A DNA stretch of 64,000 nt from Sphingobacterium paludis (GCF_004364125.1 NZ_SNZV01000004.1:372001-436000), one strand, 5' to 3'. Shown: positions 44,650 to 54,641, counted from the stretch's first letter. Numbers and translations are program-made. Notes: generated from the sequence alone by a model not told the origin.

Positions 44650-45279
44650 ATGGAAGTTAACGTATTAAATTTATCAGGTAAAGAAACAGGTGCCAAGGTG
44701 CAACTGCCTGAGTCAGTATTCGGTGTAAAGCCTAACGACCATGCGATCTATTTGGATGTGAAACAATACCTAGCGAACCAACGCCAAGGAACTCACAAAT
44801 CCAAACAACGTAATGAAATCGCGGGTTCTACGCGTAAATTACACAAACAAAAAGGTACAGGTGGAGCTCGTGCGGGTTCTATCAAATCTCCATTGTTTAA
44901 CGGTGGTGGTCGTGTATTCGGTCCTCAACCGCGTGACTACAGCTTTAAATTGAACAAAAAATTAAAGCAAGTAGCCCGTAAATCAGCATTGAGCTACAAA
45001 GCACAAGAAAACAATATTTTGGTATTGGATGAAGTAAACTTCGAATCTATCAAAACAAAGAATTATGTGTCTTTGATCAACGCGTTGAACGTAGCTGACG
45101 AGAAAACATTATTGGTTTTGCCAGCATACGATAACAATGTTTATTTATCAAGCAGAAATTTGAAGAAAACAAAAGTAATCGCAGCATCAGATTTGAACAC
45201 GTATGACGTGTTGAACGCTACAAAACTTTTGTTAACTGCAGATACTGTTAAAACTTTGGAGGAAGCATTCGCTAAGTAA
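44650..45279 (+). CDS. rplD: 50S ribosomal protein L4
   Basis: A 209-residue protein. The loop [32 protein letters not shown] (about 73-104) lines the exit tunnel. In E. coli L4 represses its own operon; whether it does so here is unknown, but the rplC leader hairpin would be the place to look. Confidence 0.98.
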   Translation: MEVNVLNLSGKETGAKVQLPESVFGVKPNDHAIYLDVKQYLANQRQGTHKSKQRNEIAGSTRKLHKQKGTGGARAGSIKSPLFNGGGRVFGPQPRDYSFKLNKKLKQVARKSALSYKAQENNILVLDEVNFESIKTKNYVSLINALNVADEKTLLVLPAYDNNVYLSSRNLKKTKVIAASDLNTYDVLNATKLLLTADTVKTLEEAFAK

Positions 45280-45280
45280 T

Positions 45281-45571
45281 ATGGAAATTATCAAAAAACC
45301 TATTTTGACTGAGAAAGCTTCGTTGTTAACGGAGAAATTAAACCGTTACTCTTTCAAGGTTGATCACAGAGCTAATAAGATCCAGATCAAACAAGCTGTT
45401 GAAGAAATGTTCGGTGTAACTGTATTAGCAGTAAACACATCGGTTGTAGCTGGTAAAGCAAAGAGCCGTTACACGAAAGCTGGTTTCGTTTCTGGAAGAA
45501 GCCCTAAGTATAAAAAAGCCATCATCACGGTGAAAGATGGCGAAACTATTGACTTTTACAGTACACTATAA
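45281..45571 (+). CDS. rplW: 50S ribosomal protein L23
   Basis: A 96-residue protein at the tunnel exit, docking site for trigger factor and SRP. It begins MEIIKKPILTEKASLL and contains the RRNA-binding stretch ANKIQIKQAVEEMFGV. It starts one base after the rplD stop. Confidence 0.97.
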   Translation: MEIIKKPILTEKASLLTEKLNRYSFKVDHRANKIQIKQAVEEMFGVTVLAVNTSVVAGKAKSRYTKAGFVSGRSPKYKKAIITVKDGETIDFYSTL

Positions 45572-45577
45572 TAAGAA

Positions 45578-46405
45578 ATGGCAGTTAAAAGATTCAAACC
45601 GGTTACCCCTGGTACGCGATTCAGAGTAGGTGCAGACTACTCTGATGTTACTACAAACGTTCCTGAAAAGTCGTTAGTAGTAGGAAGCAATAAAAGATCA
45701 GGCGGACGTAATAAATCCGGTAAAATGACTATGCGTTACATCGGTGGGGGACACAAAAAATCATACCGATTGATAGATTTTAAACGCGATAAAAAAGATG
45801 TCCCTGCAAAAGTTGCTACCATTGAGTACGATCCAAATCGTACAGCACGTATTGCTTTGTTGCACTACGCAGATGGTGAGAAACGCTATATCGTTGCTCC
45901 AGCTGGTTTAACAGTTGGCCAAACGGTTATTGCAGGAGAATCAGTAGCCCCAGAAGTTGGTAATACATTACCATTAGCAAACATTCCACTTGGTTCGATC
46001 ATTCATAACATCGAGTTGAATCCAGGCCAAGGCGGATCTATCGCGCGTTCTGCAGGAACATATGCGCAGTTGTCTGCTCGTGACGGTAAGTATGCCATCA
46101 TCAAATTGCCTTCAGGCGAGACTCGTATGATCTTGTTAACTTGTGTTGCGACAATAGGTTCGGTATCGAATGCTGAGAAAGCAAACCAAGTGCTAGGTAA
46201 AGCAGGTCGTAAGCGCCACTTAGGTCGTCGTCCTCGCGTTCGTGGTGTTGCCATGAACCCGGTTGATCACCCTATGGGTGGTGGTGAAGGCCGTACATCC
46301 GGAGGTCACCCTCGCTCACGCACAGGTGTGTTAGCTAAAGGCTTCAAGACACGCTACAAGAAGAAAACATCGAATCGTTACATCATTGAGAGAAGGAAAA
46401 AATAA
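45578..46405 (+). CDS. rplB: 50S ribosomal protein L2
   Basis: A 275-residue protein needed for subunit association and peptidyl transfer. [21 protein letters not shown] (about 47-67) is the RNA-binding region, and [15 protein letters not shown]-like sequence near 226-239 keeps the conserved His of the DHP motif. Its stop overlaps the start of rpsS by one base (TAATG). Confidence 0.98.
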   Translation: MAVKRFKPVTPGTRFRVGADYSDVTTNVPEKSLVVGSNKRSGGRNKSGKMTMRYIGGGHKKSYRLIDFKRDKKDVPAKVATIEYDPNRTARIALLHYADGEKRYIVAPAGLTVGQTVIAGESVAPEVGNTLPLANIPLGSIIHNIELNPGQGGSIARSAGTYAQLSARDGKYAIIKLPSGETRMILLTCVATIGSVSNAEKANQVLGKAGRKRHLGRRPRVRGVAMNPVDHPMGGGEGRTSGGHPRSRTGVLAKGFKTRYKKKTSNRYIIERRKK

Positions 46406-46671
46406 TGGCTCGTTCAATTAAAAAAGGTCCTTATATCGATCACAACTTAGAGAGAAAAGTTCTTTCTATGAATGAAACAAACAAAAAATCAGTTATCAAA
46501 ACTTGGTCACGTAGATCAATGATTTCTCCTGATTTTGTTGGCCATACCTTCGCAGTGCACAACGGGAACAAATTTATTCCTGTGTATGTAACGGAGAATA
46601 TGGTTGGTCACAAGCTTGGTGAATTTGCGCCTACGCGTACATTCAAAGGCCACGCAGAAAAGAAAAAATAA
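46405..46671 (+). CDS. rpsS: 30S ribosomal protein S19
   Basis: An 88-residue head protein bound with S13 near the A-site finger. [17 protein letters not shown] is the conserved start, with [24 protein letters not shown] the core. Coupled to rplB by the one-base overlap. Confidence 0.98.
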   Translation: MARSIKKGPYIDHNLERKVLSMNETNKKSVIKTWSRRSMISPDFVGHTFAVHNGNKFIPVYVTENMVGHKLGEFAPTRTFKGHAEKKK

Positions 46672-46678
46672 TTAGGTA

Positions 46679-47110
46679 ATGGAAGCAACAAAAAAACTGA
46701 AAAAATCTGTCCTTATCAGACAGCGCAAAGAGCAGGAAAAAGCTCAAGTAGGAGGAGCTTCTACTGCCAAGTTATTGAACTGCCCTACTTCGCCTCGTAA
46801 AATGCGTTTAGTGGTAGATCTTATCCGTGGCGAAAAAGTAGAGACCGCTCTTTACATCTTGAAGCACACAGGTAAAGAAGCAGCTGCTCGTGTTGAGAAA
46901 CTGTTATTATCAGCAATCAAAAACTGGGAAGCTAGCAACGAAGGTGCATCTTTGGAAAACAGCGCTTTGTTTGTAAAAGAGATATCTGTTGGTGGTGGTC
47001 GTCAATTGAAAAGATTGCGTCCGGCTCCTCAAGGCCGTGGATACAGAATTCGTAAACGTTCAAACCACGTAACCTTGGTCGTAGATAGTTTAAACAACGT
47101 AAACAACTAA
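46679..47110 (+). CDS. rplV: 50S ribosomal protein L22
   Basis: A 143-residue protein whose beta-hairpin ([28 protein letters not shown], about 101-128) lines the exit tunnel beside L4. The first 30 residues ([22 protein letters not shown]) are an extra Lys-rich N-terminal extension compared with the E. coli protein. Confidence 0.97.
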   Translation: MEATKKLKKSVLIRQRKEQEKAQVGGASTAKLLNCPTSPRKMRLVVDLIRGEKVETALYILKHTGKEAAARVEKLLLSAIKNWEASNEGASLENSALFVKEISVGGGRQLKRLRPAPQGRGYRIRKRSNHVTLVVDSLNNVNN

Positions 47111-47122
47111 TTTAGAATAAGA

Positions 47123-47923
47123 ATGGGACAAAAAGCAAATCCAATAGGTAGCAGATTAGGGATCATCAAAGGATGGGATTCTAACTGGTTCGGAGGCAAC
47201 AACTATTCTGATAAGTTAGTTGAAGACGAAAAAATCAGAAAATATCTGTCTGTACGTATCGCAAAAGGTGGTGTAGCAAAAGTTGTTATCGAAAGAACGT
47301 TAAAGCGTATCACGGTAACTATCCATACTGCACGTCCAGGTATCGTTATCGGTAAAGGCGGTCAAGAAGTTGACAAGATCAAAGAAGAGTTGAAAAAACT
47401 GACTAAAAAGGATGTTCAAATCAACATTTTTGAGATCAAACGCCCAGAGCTTGATGCGAAGCTAGTAGCAGAAGGTATCGCTAAGCAACTTGAAGCACGT
47501 ATTTCATTCCGTCGTGCGATGAAAACAACCATCGCTTCGACTATGCGCATGGGTGCTGAAGGTATCAAGGTAATGTGTTCTGGTCGTTTAGGCGGTGCTG
47601 AAATGGCACGTACTGAGCAGTACAAAGAAGGAAGAACTCCTTTGCACACATTGCGTGCTGATATCGATTATGCACTTGCAGAAGCATTGACTACTTACGG
47701 TAAAATCGGTGTTAAAGTTTGGATCTGTAAAGGTGAAGTTTACGGTAAACGTGATCTATCTCCAAACATCGGCCAAACATCAAACACGAAAACCCGTGGC
47801 GGAAATGAAGGTGCTGGCGAACGTCGTGAGCGCGATAACCGCAAAGGTGGACGTGGCGGTAACAACCGTGGTGGCAACAACAACCGTGGTGGCAACAACC
47901 GCGGTGGTTCAAACAGAGGATAA
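47123..47923 (+). CDS. rpsC: 30S ribosomal protein S3 with Gly/Asn/Arg-rich tail
   Basis: A 266-residue head protein forming part of the mRNA entry channel. The KH domain contains [18 protein letters not shown] near 74-91. The normal fold ends near residue 215. The last 40 or so residues are [16 protein letters not shown]-type repeats encoded by a tandem DNA repeat (about 47845-47920). This RGG-like tail could add RNA contacts and is variable between relatives, as far as I know. Confidence 0.97.
   Translation: MGQKANPIGSRLGIIKGWDSNWFGGNNYSDKLVEDEKIRKYLSVRIAKGGVAKVVIERTLKRITVTIHTARPGIVIGKGGQEVDKIKEELKKLTKKDVQINIFEIKRPELDAKLVAEGIAKQLEARISFRRAMKTTIASTMRMGAEGIKVMCSGRLGGAEMARTEQYKEGRTPLHTLRADIDYALAEALTTYGKIGVKVWICKGEVYGKRDLSPNIGQTSNTKTRGGNEGAGERRERDNRKGGRGGNNRGGNNNRGGNNRGGSNRG
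47845..47920 (+). repeat. Tandem repeat encoding the S3 tail
   Basis: Copies of AACCGTGGTGGCAAC and near variants, in frame with rpsC, giving NRGGN repeats. Prone to length change. Confidence 0.7.
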
Positions 47924-47982
47924 TAAGTTTAATAGATTACAACAGATGTTCGCCGTTGAGGTGAATTAAATAAAATACGAAC

Positions 47983-48405
47983 ATGTTACAGCCAAAAAGA
48001 ACAAAGTTCAGAAAGATGCAGAAAGGCCGCATGAAAGGTAACGCTTCCCGTGGAGCGGATTTAGCTTTCGGTTCTTTCGGTATCAAGTCAATGGAGCCAG
48101 CATGGATCACGAGTCGCCAGATTGAGGCAGCACGTATCGCCGTAACACGTTATATGAAACGTGAAGGTCAAGTGTGGATCCGTATTTTCCCTGACAAGCC
48201 TGTTACCAAAAAACCTGCAGAGGTACGTATGGGTAAAGGTAAAGGTGCTCCAGAATACTGGGTAGCGGTAGTGCGCCCGGGCCGCATGTTATTTGAAGCA
48301 GAAGGTGTGCCTTTGGAAATTGCCAAAGAAGCATTGCGTTTAGCTGCTCAAAAATTGCCGGTTCAAACTAAGTTTGTTATACGTAGAGATTACGTAGAAG
48401 CATAA
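47983..48405 (+). CDS. rplP: 50S ribosomal protein L16
   Basis: A 140-residue protein at the A-site tRNA elbow. It begins [19 protein letters not shown] and contains [18 protein letters not shown] and [27 protein letters not shown], the glycine-rich conserved loop. A hairpin follows in the spacer before rpmC. Confidence 0.98.
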   Translation: MLQPKRTKFRKMQKGRMKGNASRGADLAFGSFGIKSMEPAWITSRQIEAARIAVTRYMKREGQVWIRIFPDKPVTKKPAEVRMGKGKGAPEYWVAVVRPGRMLFEAEGVPLEIAKEALRLAAQKLPVQTKFVIRRDYVEA

Positions 48406-48431
48406 AAATCGTTGGTAATGTCAATAGTTTA

Positions 48432-48456
48432 GCCTTGTGGCCGTTACCCACAAGGC
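48432..48456 (+). other. Hairpin between rplP and rpmC
   Basis: GCCTTGTGG (48432-48440) pairs perfectly with CCACAAGGC (48448-48456), 7-base loop. No U run, so it is more likely an RNA processing, stability or regulatory element than a terminator. Confidence 0.6.
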
Positions 48457-48500
48457 ACTTTATAAACAGAATTGATAACCCAGCATAACACTGAAAGAAA

Positions 48501-48722
48501 ATGAAAAATTCAGAAATCATCGAATTATCACAAGAGGAACTTACAGCACGTCTGAAAGAAGAGAAAGCTGCCCTCAACAAGTTGAAATTTGCACATGCTG
48601 TTTCTGCTGTAGAGAATCCTAATGTTATCAAAGCTGCGCGCAGAAATATCGCGCGTATCGCGACAGAGGTTTCCAAGCGTAAAAACGAAGCTAAATCACA
48701 AGAAACAGCCTCTGAGGCGTAA
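48501..48722 (+). CDS. rpmC: 50S ribosomal protein L29
   Basis: A 73-residue two-helix protein at the tunnel exit next to L23. It begins [30 protein letters not shown], with the conserved [15 protein letters not shown] helix. Preceded by a 95-base spacer, long for this operon. Confidence 0.96.
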   Translation: MKNSEIIELSQEELTARLKEEKAALNKLKFAHAVSAVENPNVIKAARRNIARIATEVSKRKNEAKSQETASEA

Positions 48723-48736
48723 AAAGCAAAGTCGAA

Positions 48737-48991
48737 ATGGAAAGAAAATTAAGAAAAACAAGAATCGGCTTAGTAGTTAGCAACAAGATGGACAAATCTA
48801 TCGTGGTAACGGTTGAACGTAAAGTAAAGCACCCTATCTACGGTAAGTTCGTTAAAAAAACTACTAAATTTAAAGCTCATGACGAAACTAATACCTGCGG
48901 TATCGGCGATACGGTATTAATCATGGAAACTCGTCCGCTGAGTAAGACAAAGAACTGGAGATTAGTTGAAATTTTAGAAAGAGCTAAATAA
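48737..48991 (+). CDS. rpsQ: 30S ribosomal protein S17
   Basis: An 84-residue OB-fold protein binding 16S helix 11. It begins [36 protein letters not shown]. Its stop overlaps the rplN start by one base. Confidence 0.97.
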   Translation: MERKLRKTRIGLVVSNKMDKSIVVTVERKVKHPIYGKFVKKTTKFKAHDETNTCGIGDTVLIMETRPLSKTKNWRLVEILERAK

Positions 48992-49359
48992 TGGTACAAC
49001 AGGAATCAAGATTAAATGTGGCCGACAACTCAGGAGCTAAAGAAGTTTTAGTAATCCGTGTATTGGGCGGTACGCGCAAGCGTTATGCATCTATCGGTGA
49101 TAAAATCGTTGTTACCGTGAAAAGCGCTATACCTTCAGGAAACGTAAAAAAAGGATCCGTTTCTAAAGCAGTTGTTGTTCGTACGAAAAAAGAAATCCGT
49201 CGTAAAGATGGTTCTTACATTCGTTTCGATGACAACGCAGCAGTATTGTTGAATAATAATGATGAACCACGTGGAACGCGTATTTTCGGGCCAGTAGCTC
49301 GTGAATTACGGGAGAAGCAGTTCATGAAGATTGTATCACTAGCACCGGAGGTTTTATAA
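48991..49359 (+). CDS. rplN: 50S ribosomal protein L14
   Basis: A 122-residue protein at the subunit interface (bridge B8). It begins [27 protein letters not shown] and contains [20 protein letters not shown] near the C-terminus; length and motifs are standard. Confidence 0.98.
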   Translation: MVQQESRLNVADNSGAKEVLVIRVLGGTRKRYASIGDKIVVTVKSAIPSGNVKKGSVSKAVVVRTKKEIRRKDGSYIRFDDNAAVLLNNNDEPRGTRIFGPVARELREKQFMKIVSLAPEVL

Positions 49360-49361
49360 TT

Positions 49362-49703
49362 ATGGCACAGAAAACAAAAACAACTCACAAAATCAAAATC
49401 AAAAAAGGTGATTTAGTGAAAGTTATCGCTGGTAACTCCAAAGGTAAGCAAGGAAAAGTATTGCAAATTTTGGTGGACTCGAATAGAGCTGTCGTAGAAG
49501 GCGCTAACATCGTAAAAAAACACACTAAACCTAGCGCAGCTAACCCTAATGGTGGTATCATCGAGAAAGAAGCTGCAATCACGATCTCTAATTTAGCTTT
49601 GATCGACCCTAAAACAGGAGAAACTACTCGTGTTGGTCGTCGGGTTAATGCGGATGGTAAAATTGTTCGTTACGCAAAAAAATCAGGGGAGGAAATTAAA
49701 TAA
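49362..49703 (+). CDS. rplX: 50S ribosomal protein L24
   Basis: A 113-residue assembly-initiator protein. The KOW motif is [25 protein letters not shown] near 12-36. [24 protein letters not shown] follows. Its stop overlaps the rplE start by one base. Confidence 0.97.
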   Translation: MAQKTKTTHKIKIKKGDLVKVIAGNSKGKQGKVLQILVDSNRAVVEGANIVKKHTKPSAANPNGGIIEKEAAITISNLALIDPKTGETTRVGRRVNADGKIVRYAKKSGEEIK

Positions 49704-50272
49704 TGACTTACGTACCAAGATTAAAAGCGAAATACGCGGAAGAAATCCGTACAGCGCTTAAAGATAAATTCCAGTATAAAAGCGTTATGCAAGTTCCTAA
49801 ACTGGAGAAAATTGTAGTGTCCCAAGGTGTGGGTGCAGCTACAGCAGACAAAAAGTTGATCGATGCTTCTATTTCGGAGCTTACAACGATCACCGGTCAG
49901 CAAGCTGTTGCAACCAAATCTAAAAAGGATATCTCGAACTTCAAATTGCGTAAAGGTATGCCTGTTGGTGCACGTGTTACACTACGCGACAACAACATGT
50001 ATGAGTTCTTAGATCGTTTGATCTCTGTATCGTTGCCTCGTATCCGTGATTTCCGCGGTATCAACGATAAAGGTTTCGACGGAAGAGGTAACTATAACCT
50101 TGGTATTACGGAGCAAATTATCTTCCCAGAAATCAACATTGACAAGATCAACAAGATTCAGGGTATGGATATTACTTTTGTAACTTCAGCAGGTAACGAT
50201 ATCGAAGCATTGGAGTTATTGAAACAATTCGGTTTACCGTTCAAAAATCAAAACACAAACAACAATGGCTAA
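49703..50272 (+). CDS. rplE: 50S ribosomal protein L5
   Basis: A 189-residue protein that binds 5S rRNA and contacts P-site t[24 protein letters not shown] and [28 protein letters not shown] are the conserved blocks. It overlaps rpsN by 8 bases. Confidence 0.98.
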   Translation: MTYVPRLKAKYAEEIRTALKDKFQYKSVMQVPKLEKIVVSQGVGAATADKKLIDASISELTTITGQQAVATKSKKDISNFKLRKGMPVGARVTLRDNNMYEFLDRLISVSLPRIRDFRGINDKGFDGRGNYNLGITEQIIFPEINIDKINKIQGMDITFVTSAGNDIEALELLKQFGLPFKNQNTNNNG

Positions 50273-50534
50273 AGAAGGATTAAAAGCACGCGAAGTAAAG
50301 CGTCAGAAATTGGTCGCTAAGTTTGCTGAGAAACGTGCCGCTTTAAAAGAGGCAGGTGATTATGCAGCTTTAGATAAATTACCAAAGAATGCTTCACCAG
50401 TACGTTTACACAACCGTTGTAAGTTAACTGGTCGTCCAAGAGGGTATATGCGTCAATTCGGTATTTCACGTGTTACATTCCGTGAGATGGCATTAGACGG
50501 CAAGATCCCGGGAGTGAAAAAAGCTTCTTGGTAA
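50265..50534 (+). CDS. rpsN: 30S ribosomal protein S14 (zinc-free long form)
   Basis: An 89-residue protein of the 30S head. It has a single Cys in [29 protein letters not shown], so it is the longer form without the CxxC zinc ribbon. Followed by a terminator-like hairpin, an unusual break inside the spc cluster. Confidence 0.97.
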   Translation: MAKEGLKAREVKRQKLVAKFAEKRAALKEAGDYAALDKLPKNASPVRLHNRCKLTGRPRGYMRQFGISRVTFREMALDGKIPGVKKASW

Positions 50535-50550
50535 TCAGAAAAAAAACTTT

Positions 50551-50558
50551 TACTTTTG
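50551..50558 (+). promoter_or_regulatory. -7-like box directly upstream of the rpsN/rpsH hairpin
   Basis: TACTTTTG matches consensus; it lies immediately before the terminator stem, so any transcript begun here would open with that hairpin. Confidence 0.35.
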
Positions 50559-50595
50559 CCCGGATAAACCCGCTAAGGGTTTATCGGGTTTTTTT
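50559..50595 (+). terminator. Terminator-like hairpin between rpsN and rpsH
   Basis: CCCGGATAAACCC (50559-50571) pairs with GGGTTTATCGGG (50577-50588) with one bulged G, followed by seven Ts (50589-50595). It has full intrinsic-terminator form inside a ribosomal operon. Confidence 0.8.
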
Positions 50596-50676
50596 CGTAT
50601 TGCACAATTTATGTACAGACAACAGGTCCGGGAGTTAGGTTAGTCCAGGAAACCATTGTCATAATTTTAATATCTA

Positions 50677-51075
50677 ATGAATACAGATCCAATAGCGGAT
50701 TACCTTACACGAGTAAGGAATGCCATTAAGGCCAACCACAGGGTTGTTGAAATTCCTGCATCGAACCTTAAAAAAGAGATCACTAAAGTTCTTTTTGACA
50801 AAGGTTACATTGCTAACTACAAATTCGAAGAAAACGGTCCACAAGGATCGATCAAAGTTGCTTTGAAGTACCACCCAGTTAGCAAAATTCCGGCTATTCG
50901 CACATTGACACGTGTGAGTAAACCTGGTTTAAGAAAGTATGCAAGTGTAGGAGACATGCCTCGCGTTTTGAACGGTTTGGGTATTGCTATCTTGTCAACC
51001 TCTAAAGGTGTAATGACAGATAAAGAAGCCCGCGTACAGAATGTAGGTGGCGAAGTTTTATGTTACGTTTATTAA
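50677..51075 (+). CDS. rpsH: 30S ribosomal protein S8
   Basis: A 132-residue central-domain protein. It begins MNTDPIADYLTRVRNAIKANHRVVEIPAS and ends GGEVLCYVY. In E. coli S8 represses the spc operon; here it is the first gene after the intra-operon terminator, 142 bases from rpsN. Confidence 0.98.
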   Translation: MNTDPIADYLTRVRNAIKANHRVVEIPASNLKKEITKVLFDKGYIANYKFEENGPQGSIKVALKYHPVSKIPAIRTLTRVSKPGLRKYASVGDMPRVLNGLGIAILSTSKGVMTDKEARVQNVGGEVLCYVY

Positions 51076-51098
51076 TCTAGGTAAAAAACACAAAAGAA

Positions 51099-51653
51099 AT
51101 GTCAAGAATTGGAAAAGCGCCTATCGCTATTCCCTCGGGAGTAACGATTACTGTATCAGATAAAAATCTGGTTACGGTTAAAGGACCAAAGGGCGAACTA
51201 ACACAACAGGTAGATCGTGACATTACCATTCAACAAGAAGAAGGTAATGTACTTGTAACACGTCCTACTGAACAAAAGAAACACAAAGCATTACATGGAT
51301 TGTACCGCGCCTTGATCAATAACATGGTTGTAGGTGTTACAGAAGGTTACAAAACTACACAAGAATTAGTTGGTGTGGGTTACCGTGCTTCAAACACAGG
51401 TAATACATTAGAGCTAACCTTAGGTTTCTCTCACCAGATTGTTTTCGTATTGCCAAAGGAAATTACAGTATCAACTACAGCTGAAAAAGGTAAAAACCCA
51501 ACCATCATTTTGGAATCTGCGGATAAACAATTGATCGGACAGGTTGCAGCAAAAATCCGTAGCTTCCGTAAGCCAGAGCCGTACAAAGGTAAAGGTGTTA
51601 AGTTTGCGGGTGAAGTATTGAGAAGAAAAGCAGGTAAATCAGCTAAAAAATAA
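51099..51653 (+). CDS. rplF: 50S ribosomal protein L6
   Basis: A 184-residue protein near the GTPase centre. [16 protein letters not shown] is the start; the C-terminal signature [27 protein letters not shown] is intact. Confidence 0.98.
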   Translation: MSRIGKAPIAIPSGVTITVSDKNLVTVKGPKGELTQQVDRDITIQQEEGNVLVTRPTEQKKHKALHGLYRALINNMVVGVTEGYKTTQELVGVGYRASNTGNTLELTLGFSHQIVFVLPKEITVSTTAEKGKNPTIILESADKQLIGQVAAKIRSFRKPEPYKGKGVKFAGEVLRRKAGKSAKK

Positions 51654-51658
51654 TAACC

Positions 51659-52012
51659 ATGGCAGCAAATAAAACATCTCGCAGAGAGCGAATCAAAAAA
51701 GGAATCAGAAAGAACCTTGCTGGGTCGGTTGAACGTCCACGGTTATCTGTTTTCAGAAGCAACAAAGGCATCTACGCACAAATTATCGACGATACAAACG
51801 GCAAAACATTAGTTTCTGCATCTTCAATTTCTAAAGATTTTGCAGCATCAGGAACAAAGATCGAGCAGTCTAAAGCCGTTGGTAAATTGGTTGCAGAGAA
51901 AGCTGTAGCAGCAGGAATTAGCAAAGTAGTTTTTGACCGTAATGGGTACTTATACCATGGCCGTGTAAAATCATTGGCTGAAGGTGCTCGCGAGGGCGGT
52001 TTAGACTTTTAA
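51659..52012 (+). CDS. rplR: 50S ribosomal protein L18
   Basis: A 117-residue 5S rRNA-binding protein. [37 protein letters not shown] is the conserved N-terminal block; [26 protein letters not shown] the C-terminus. Confidence 0.98.
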   Translation: MAANKTSRRERIKKGIRKNLAGSVERPRLSVFRSNKGIYAQIIDDTNGKTLVSASSISKDFAASGTKIEQSKAVGKLVAEKAVAAGISKVVFDRNGYLYHGRVKSLAEGAREGGLDF

Positions 52013-52024
52013 TCAAGAGAAAAC

Positions 52025-52543
52025 ATGGCATTAAGCAATATAAAAAGAGTAAAATCAAGCGAGATTGAATTGAAAGATCGCTTAGTTAGTATTCAACGCG
52101 TGGCGAAAGTAACAAAAGGTGGTCGTACCTTCAGCTTTTCCGCTATTGTCGTTGTTGGTGATGAAAATGGTATCGTAGGCTATGGTCTAGGAAAAGCGAA
52201 AGAGGTTACAGAAGCGATCACGAAAGGTATCGATGACGCAAAGAAAAACTTGATCAAAGTTCCTATCATCAACGGTACTGTTCCTCACGAACAATATGGT
52301 AAGTATTCTGGTGGACGCGTGTTGGTTCAGCCAGCTGTTCACGGTACAGGTGTACTTGCAGGTGGCGCGATGCGTGCCGTACTGGAAAGTGCTGGTATCA
52401 AAGACGTATTGGCAAAATCATTAGGCTCATCCAATCCGCATAACGTGGTGAAAGCAACAATCGATGCATTGGGAAGCCTTCGTGATGCCTATACGGTTGC
52501 ACAGAACCGCGGCGTCGATTTAAATAAAGTATTTAACGGTTAA
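52025..52543 (+). CDS. rpsE: 30S ribosomal protein S5
   Basis: A 172-residue protein involved in decoding fidelity and the mRNA entry channel. [31 protein letters not shown] is the dsRNA-binding-like half; [19 protein letters not shown] near 108-126 the conserved loop. Confidence 0.98.
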   Translation: MALSNIKRVKSSEIELKDRLVSIQRVAKVTKGGRTFSFSAIVVVGDENGIVGYGLGKAKEVTEAITKGIDDAKKNLIKVPIINGTVPHEQYGKYSGGRVLVQPAVHGTGVLAGGAMRAVLESAGIKDVLAKSLGSSNPHNVVKATIDALGSLRDAYTVAQNRGVDLNKVFNG

Positions 52544-52548
52544 TTATC

Positions 52549-52728
52549 ATGGCAAAAATTAAAATCACCCAGATAAAGAGCGTTATCGACAGAAGCGAGC
52601 GCCAAAAGAAAACTATCGAAGCATTGGGTTTGAAAAAAATCAATCATTCGGTAGAAGTTGAAGCTACTCCAGCCGTAATCGGTATGGTTAGAAAAGTGAA
52701 CCACTTAGTAGCTATCGAAACTATCTAA
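52549..52728 (+). CDS. rpmD: 50S ribosomal protein L30
   Basis: Identified by direct translation: 59 residues, MAKIKITQIKSVIDRSERQ then KTIEALGLKKINHSVEVE and AVIGMVRKVNHLVAIETI. Length and the QKKTIEALGLKKI block are standard for L30. Five bases after rpsE. Confidence 0.96.
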   Translation: MAKIKITQIKSVIDRSERQKKTIEALGLKKINHSVEVEATPAVIGMVRKVNHLVAIETI

Positions 52729-52731
52729 TAC

Positions 52732-52765
52732 GATATGGAAAGCGTCTGCGGATGCTTTCCATATC
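52732..52765 (+). other. 12-bp hairpin between rpmD and rplO
   Basis: GATATGGAAAGC (52732-52743) pairs perfectly with 52754-52765, 10-base loop, followed by CGTTTTAT. It begins 3 bases after the rpmD stop; it could be a weak terminator or a processing site. Confidence 0.6.
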
Positions 52766-52789
52766 CGTTTTATATTTCTATTTTTAATC

Positions 52790-52823
52790 GTTACGACCTG
52801 TTTAGTGAGAGCGAAGGCGTAAC
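52790..52823 (+). promoter_or_regulatory. Second hairpin in the rplO leader
   Basis: GTTACG-A-CCT pairs with AGG-CGTAAC (9 bp, one bulge), 15-base loop, ending 15 bases before the rplO ATG, close enough to affect translation start. Confidence 0.45.
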
Positions 52824-52838
52824 ACAATCTTAAACAAA

Positions 52839-53285
52839 ATGAATTTAAGTAATTTAAGACCAGCTAAAGGTTCCGTAAAAAACAAAAAACGTATCGGTAG
52901 AGGTCAAGGTTCTGGTCGTGGTGGTACATCCACTCGTGGTCACAAAGGAGCTGGTTCACGTTCAGGTACATCAACGAAGATTGGCTTCGAAGGTGGTCAA
53001 ATGCCTTTGCAACGTCGTGTGCCTAAATTTGGTTTCAAGAACATTAACCGTGTAGAATATGTAGGTGTTAACTTAGATGTTCTTCAAGCGTTGGTAGAGA
53101 AACACAACCTAACAGTTGTTGATTTCGAAGCGTTACGTGTTCATGGCCTAGCTTCTAAAAATGACTTGATCAAGATCTTAGGTCGTGGCGAGTTTACGGC
53201 TAAAATCGAAGTAAGCGCACATGCGTTTTCTGCGTCAGCACAACAAGCTATAGAAGCTGCAGGTGGTTCTATCGTAAAACTTTAA
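52839..53285 (+). CDS. rplO: 50S ribosomal protein L15
   Basis: A 148-residue protein with the long Gly/Arg-rich N-terminal arm ([26 protein letters not shown], about 19-44) that threads into 23S rRNA. Preceded by a 110-base structured spacer. Confidence 0.98.
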   Translation: MNLSNLRPAKGSVKNKKRIGRGQGSGRGGTSTRGHKGAGSRSGTSTKIGFEGGQMPLQRRVPKFGFKNINRVEYVGVNLDVLQALVEKHNLTVVDFEALRVHGLASKNDLIKILGRGEFTAKIEVSAHAFSASAQQAIEAAGGSIVKL

Positions 53286-53291
53286 TACTAC

Positions 53292-54638
53292 ATGAAGAAA
53301 CTAATCACAACCTTAACCAATATTTGGAAAATCGAAGATTTACGTAATCGTATCATTACGACTTTACTACTTCTTCTAATCTATCGTATCGGTTGTCACG
53401 TGGTTTTACCAGGTGTCAATCCCGATGCATTAGGCGCAAAAGGTAACGATGGTAATAGCATATTAGACTTGATCAATATGTTTGCCGGAGGATCGTTCTC
53501 GCGCTCGGCAATATTTGCTTTGGGCGTGATGCCTTATATCTCTGCGTCGATCGTTGTTCAGTTATTGGGGATTGCGGTTCCTGCGTTTCAGAAGATGCAA
53601 AAAGAAGGCGAATCTGGTCGTAAGAAAATGAACCAGATTACGCGCTACCTGACATTGGCCATCACGTTGGTGCAAGCTGTCGCTTATGTGAAAACACAAG
53701 TTCCAGCGGAAGCGAAAACGCTTGCTGAGCCTTTGTTTACCGTTCTTTCTGCTATTGTTTTGACTGCAGGTACTTTGTTTGTGATGTGGCTCGGTGAAAA
53801 GATTACCGATAAAGGTATTGGGAATGGTATTTCGTTGATCATTATGGCGGGTATCATTGCACAATTACCAGCTGGTATTGTGGCCGAATGGGGATCGCGT
53901 ATGAGTCCTAGTGGTGGTGGACCTATTCCATTGCTATTGGAATTCGTGGCACTGTTCTTCGTCGTGATTTTTGCTATATTAGTTGTGCAAGGTATCCGTA
54001 AGGTTCCTGTGCAGTATGCAAAGAAAATTGTCGGGAACAAGCAAGTTGGCGGTGTTCGTCAGTACATTCCTTTGAAAGTGAATGCTGCAGGTGTAATGCC
54101 GATCATCTTTGCGCAAGCGATCATGTTTTTACCCATGGCTTTATCGCAATTTTTTCCAAATTTACAGTCTGACTTTTTAGCTTCATTAAGTAACTATACA
54201 TCGGTAGCATATAACGTGACCTTTGCGGTACTTATTATTGCATTCACGTTCTTTTATACCGCCATTATGGTTAATCCGCAGCAAATGTCTGAGGATATGA
54301 AGAAAAACGGTGGATTTATCCCCGGCATTAAGCCAGGTTACGACACTAATATTTTTATTGACAATGTAATTTCCAGAATTACCTTCCCTGGTGCTATATT
54401 CATTGCTATTATAGCAATTATGCCCGCACTGGCCGGTAAGCTTGGCGTGAACAATCAGTTTGCCCATTTCTATGGAGGTACATCATTGTTGATTTTGGTG
54501 GGTGTGGTATTAGATACACTTCAACAAATCGAAAGCCATTTATTGATGCGTCATTACGACGGCTTGATGAAGACCGGTAGAGTAAAGGGCCGTTCAACAG
54601 CGGCACCCGTTGAAGGAATCGATCAATCAGCAATTTAA
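53292..54638 (+). CDS. secY: Protein translocase subunit SecY
   Basis: Channel subunit of the Sec translocon, 448 residues and ten transmembrane helices. NIWKIEDLRNRIITTLLLLLIYRIGCHVVLPGVNP is the N-terminal start and first helix; GIMPYISASIVVQLL-type sequence (here GVMPYISASIVVQLL near 78-92) is the second signature; LGEKITDKGIGNGISLIIMAGI is the third. The C-terminal cytoplasmic loop contains the HYDGLMKTGRVKGR segment. adk, often next in other bacteria, is absent here. Confidence 0.98.
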   Translation: MKKLITTLTNIWKIEDLRNRIITTLLLLLIYRIGCHVVLPGVNPDALGAKGNDGNSILDLINMFAGGSFSRSAIFALGVMPYISASIVVQLLGIAVPAFQKMQKEGESGRKKMNQITRYLTLAITLVQAVAYVKTQVPAEAKTLAEPLFTVLSAIVLTAGTLFVMWLGEKITDKGIGNGISLIIMAGIIAQLPAGIVAEWGSRMSPSGGGPIPLLLEFVALFFVVIFAILVVQGIRKVPVQYAKKIVGNKQVGGVRQYIPLKVNAAGVMPIIFAQAIMFLPMALSQFFPNLQSDFLASLSNYTSVAYNVTFAVLIIAFTFFYTAIMVNPQQMSEDMKKNGGFIPGIKPGYDTNIFIDNVISRITFPGAIFIAIIAIMPALAGKLGVNNQFAHFYGGTSLLILVGVVLDTLQQIESHLLMRHYDGLMKTGRVKGRSTAAPVEGIDQSAI

Positions 54639-54641
54639 TAA

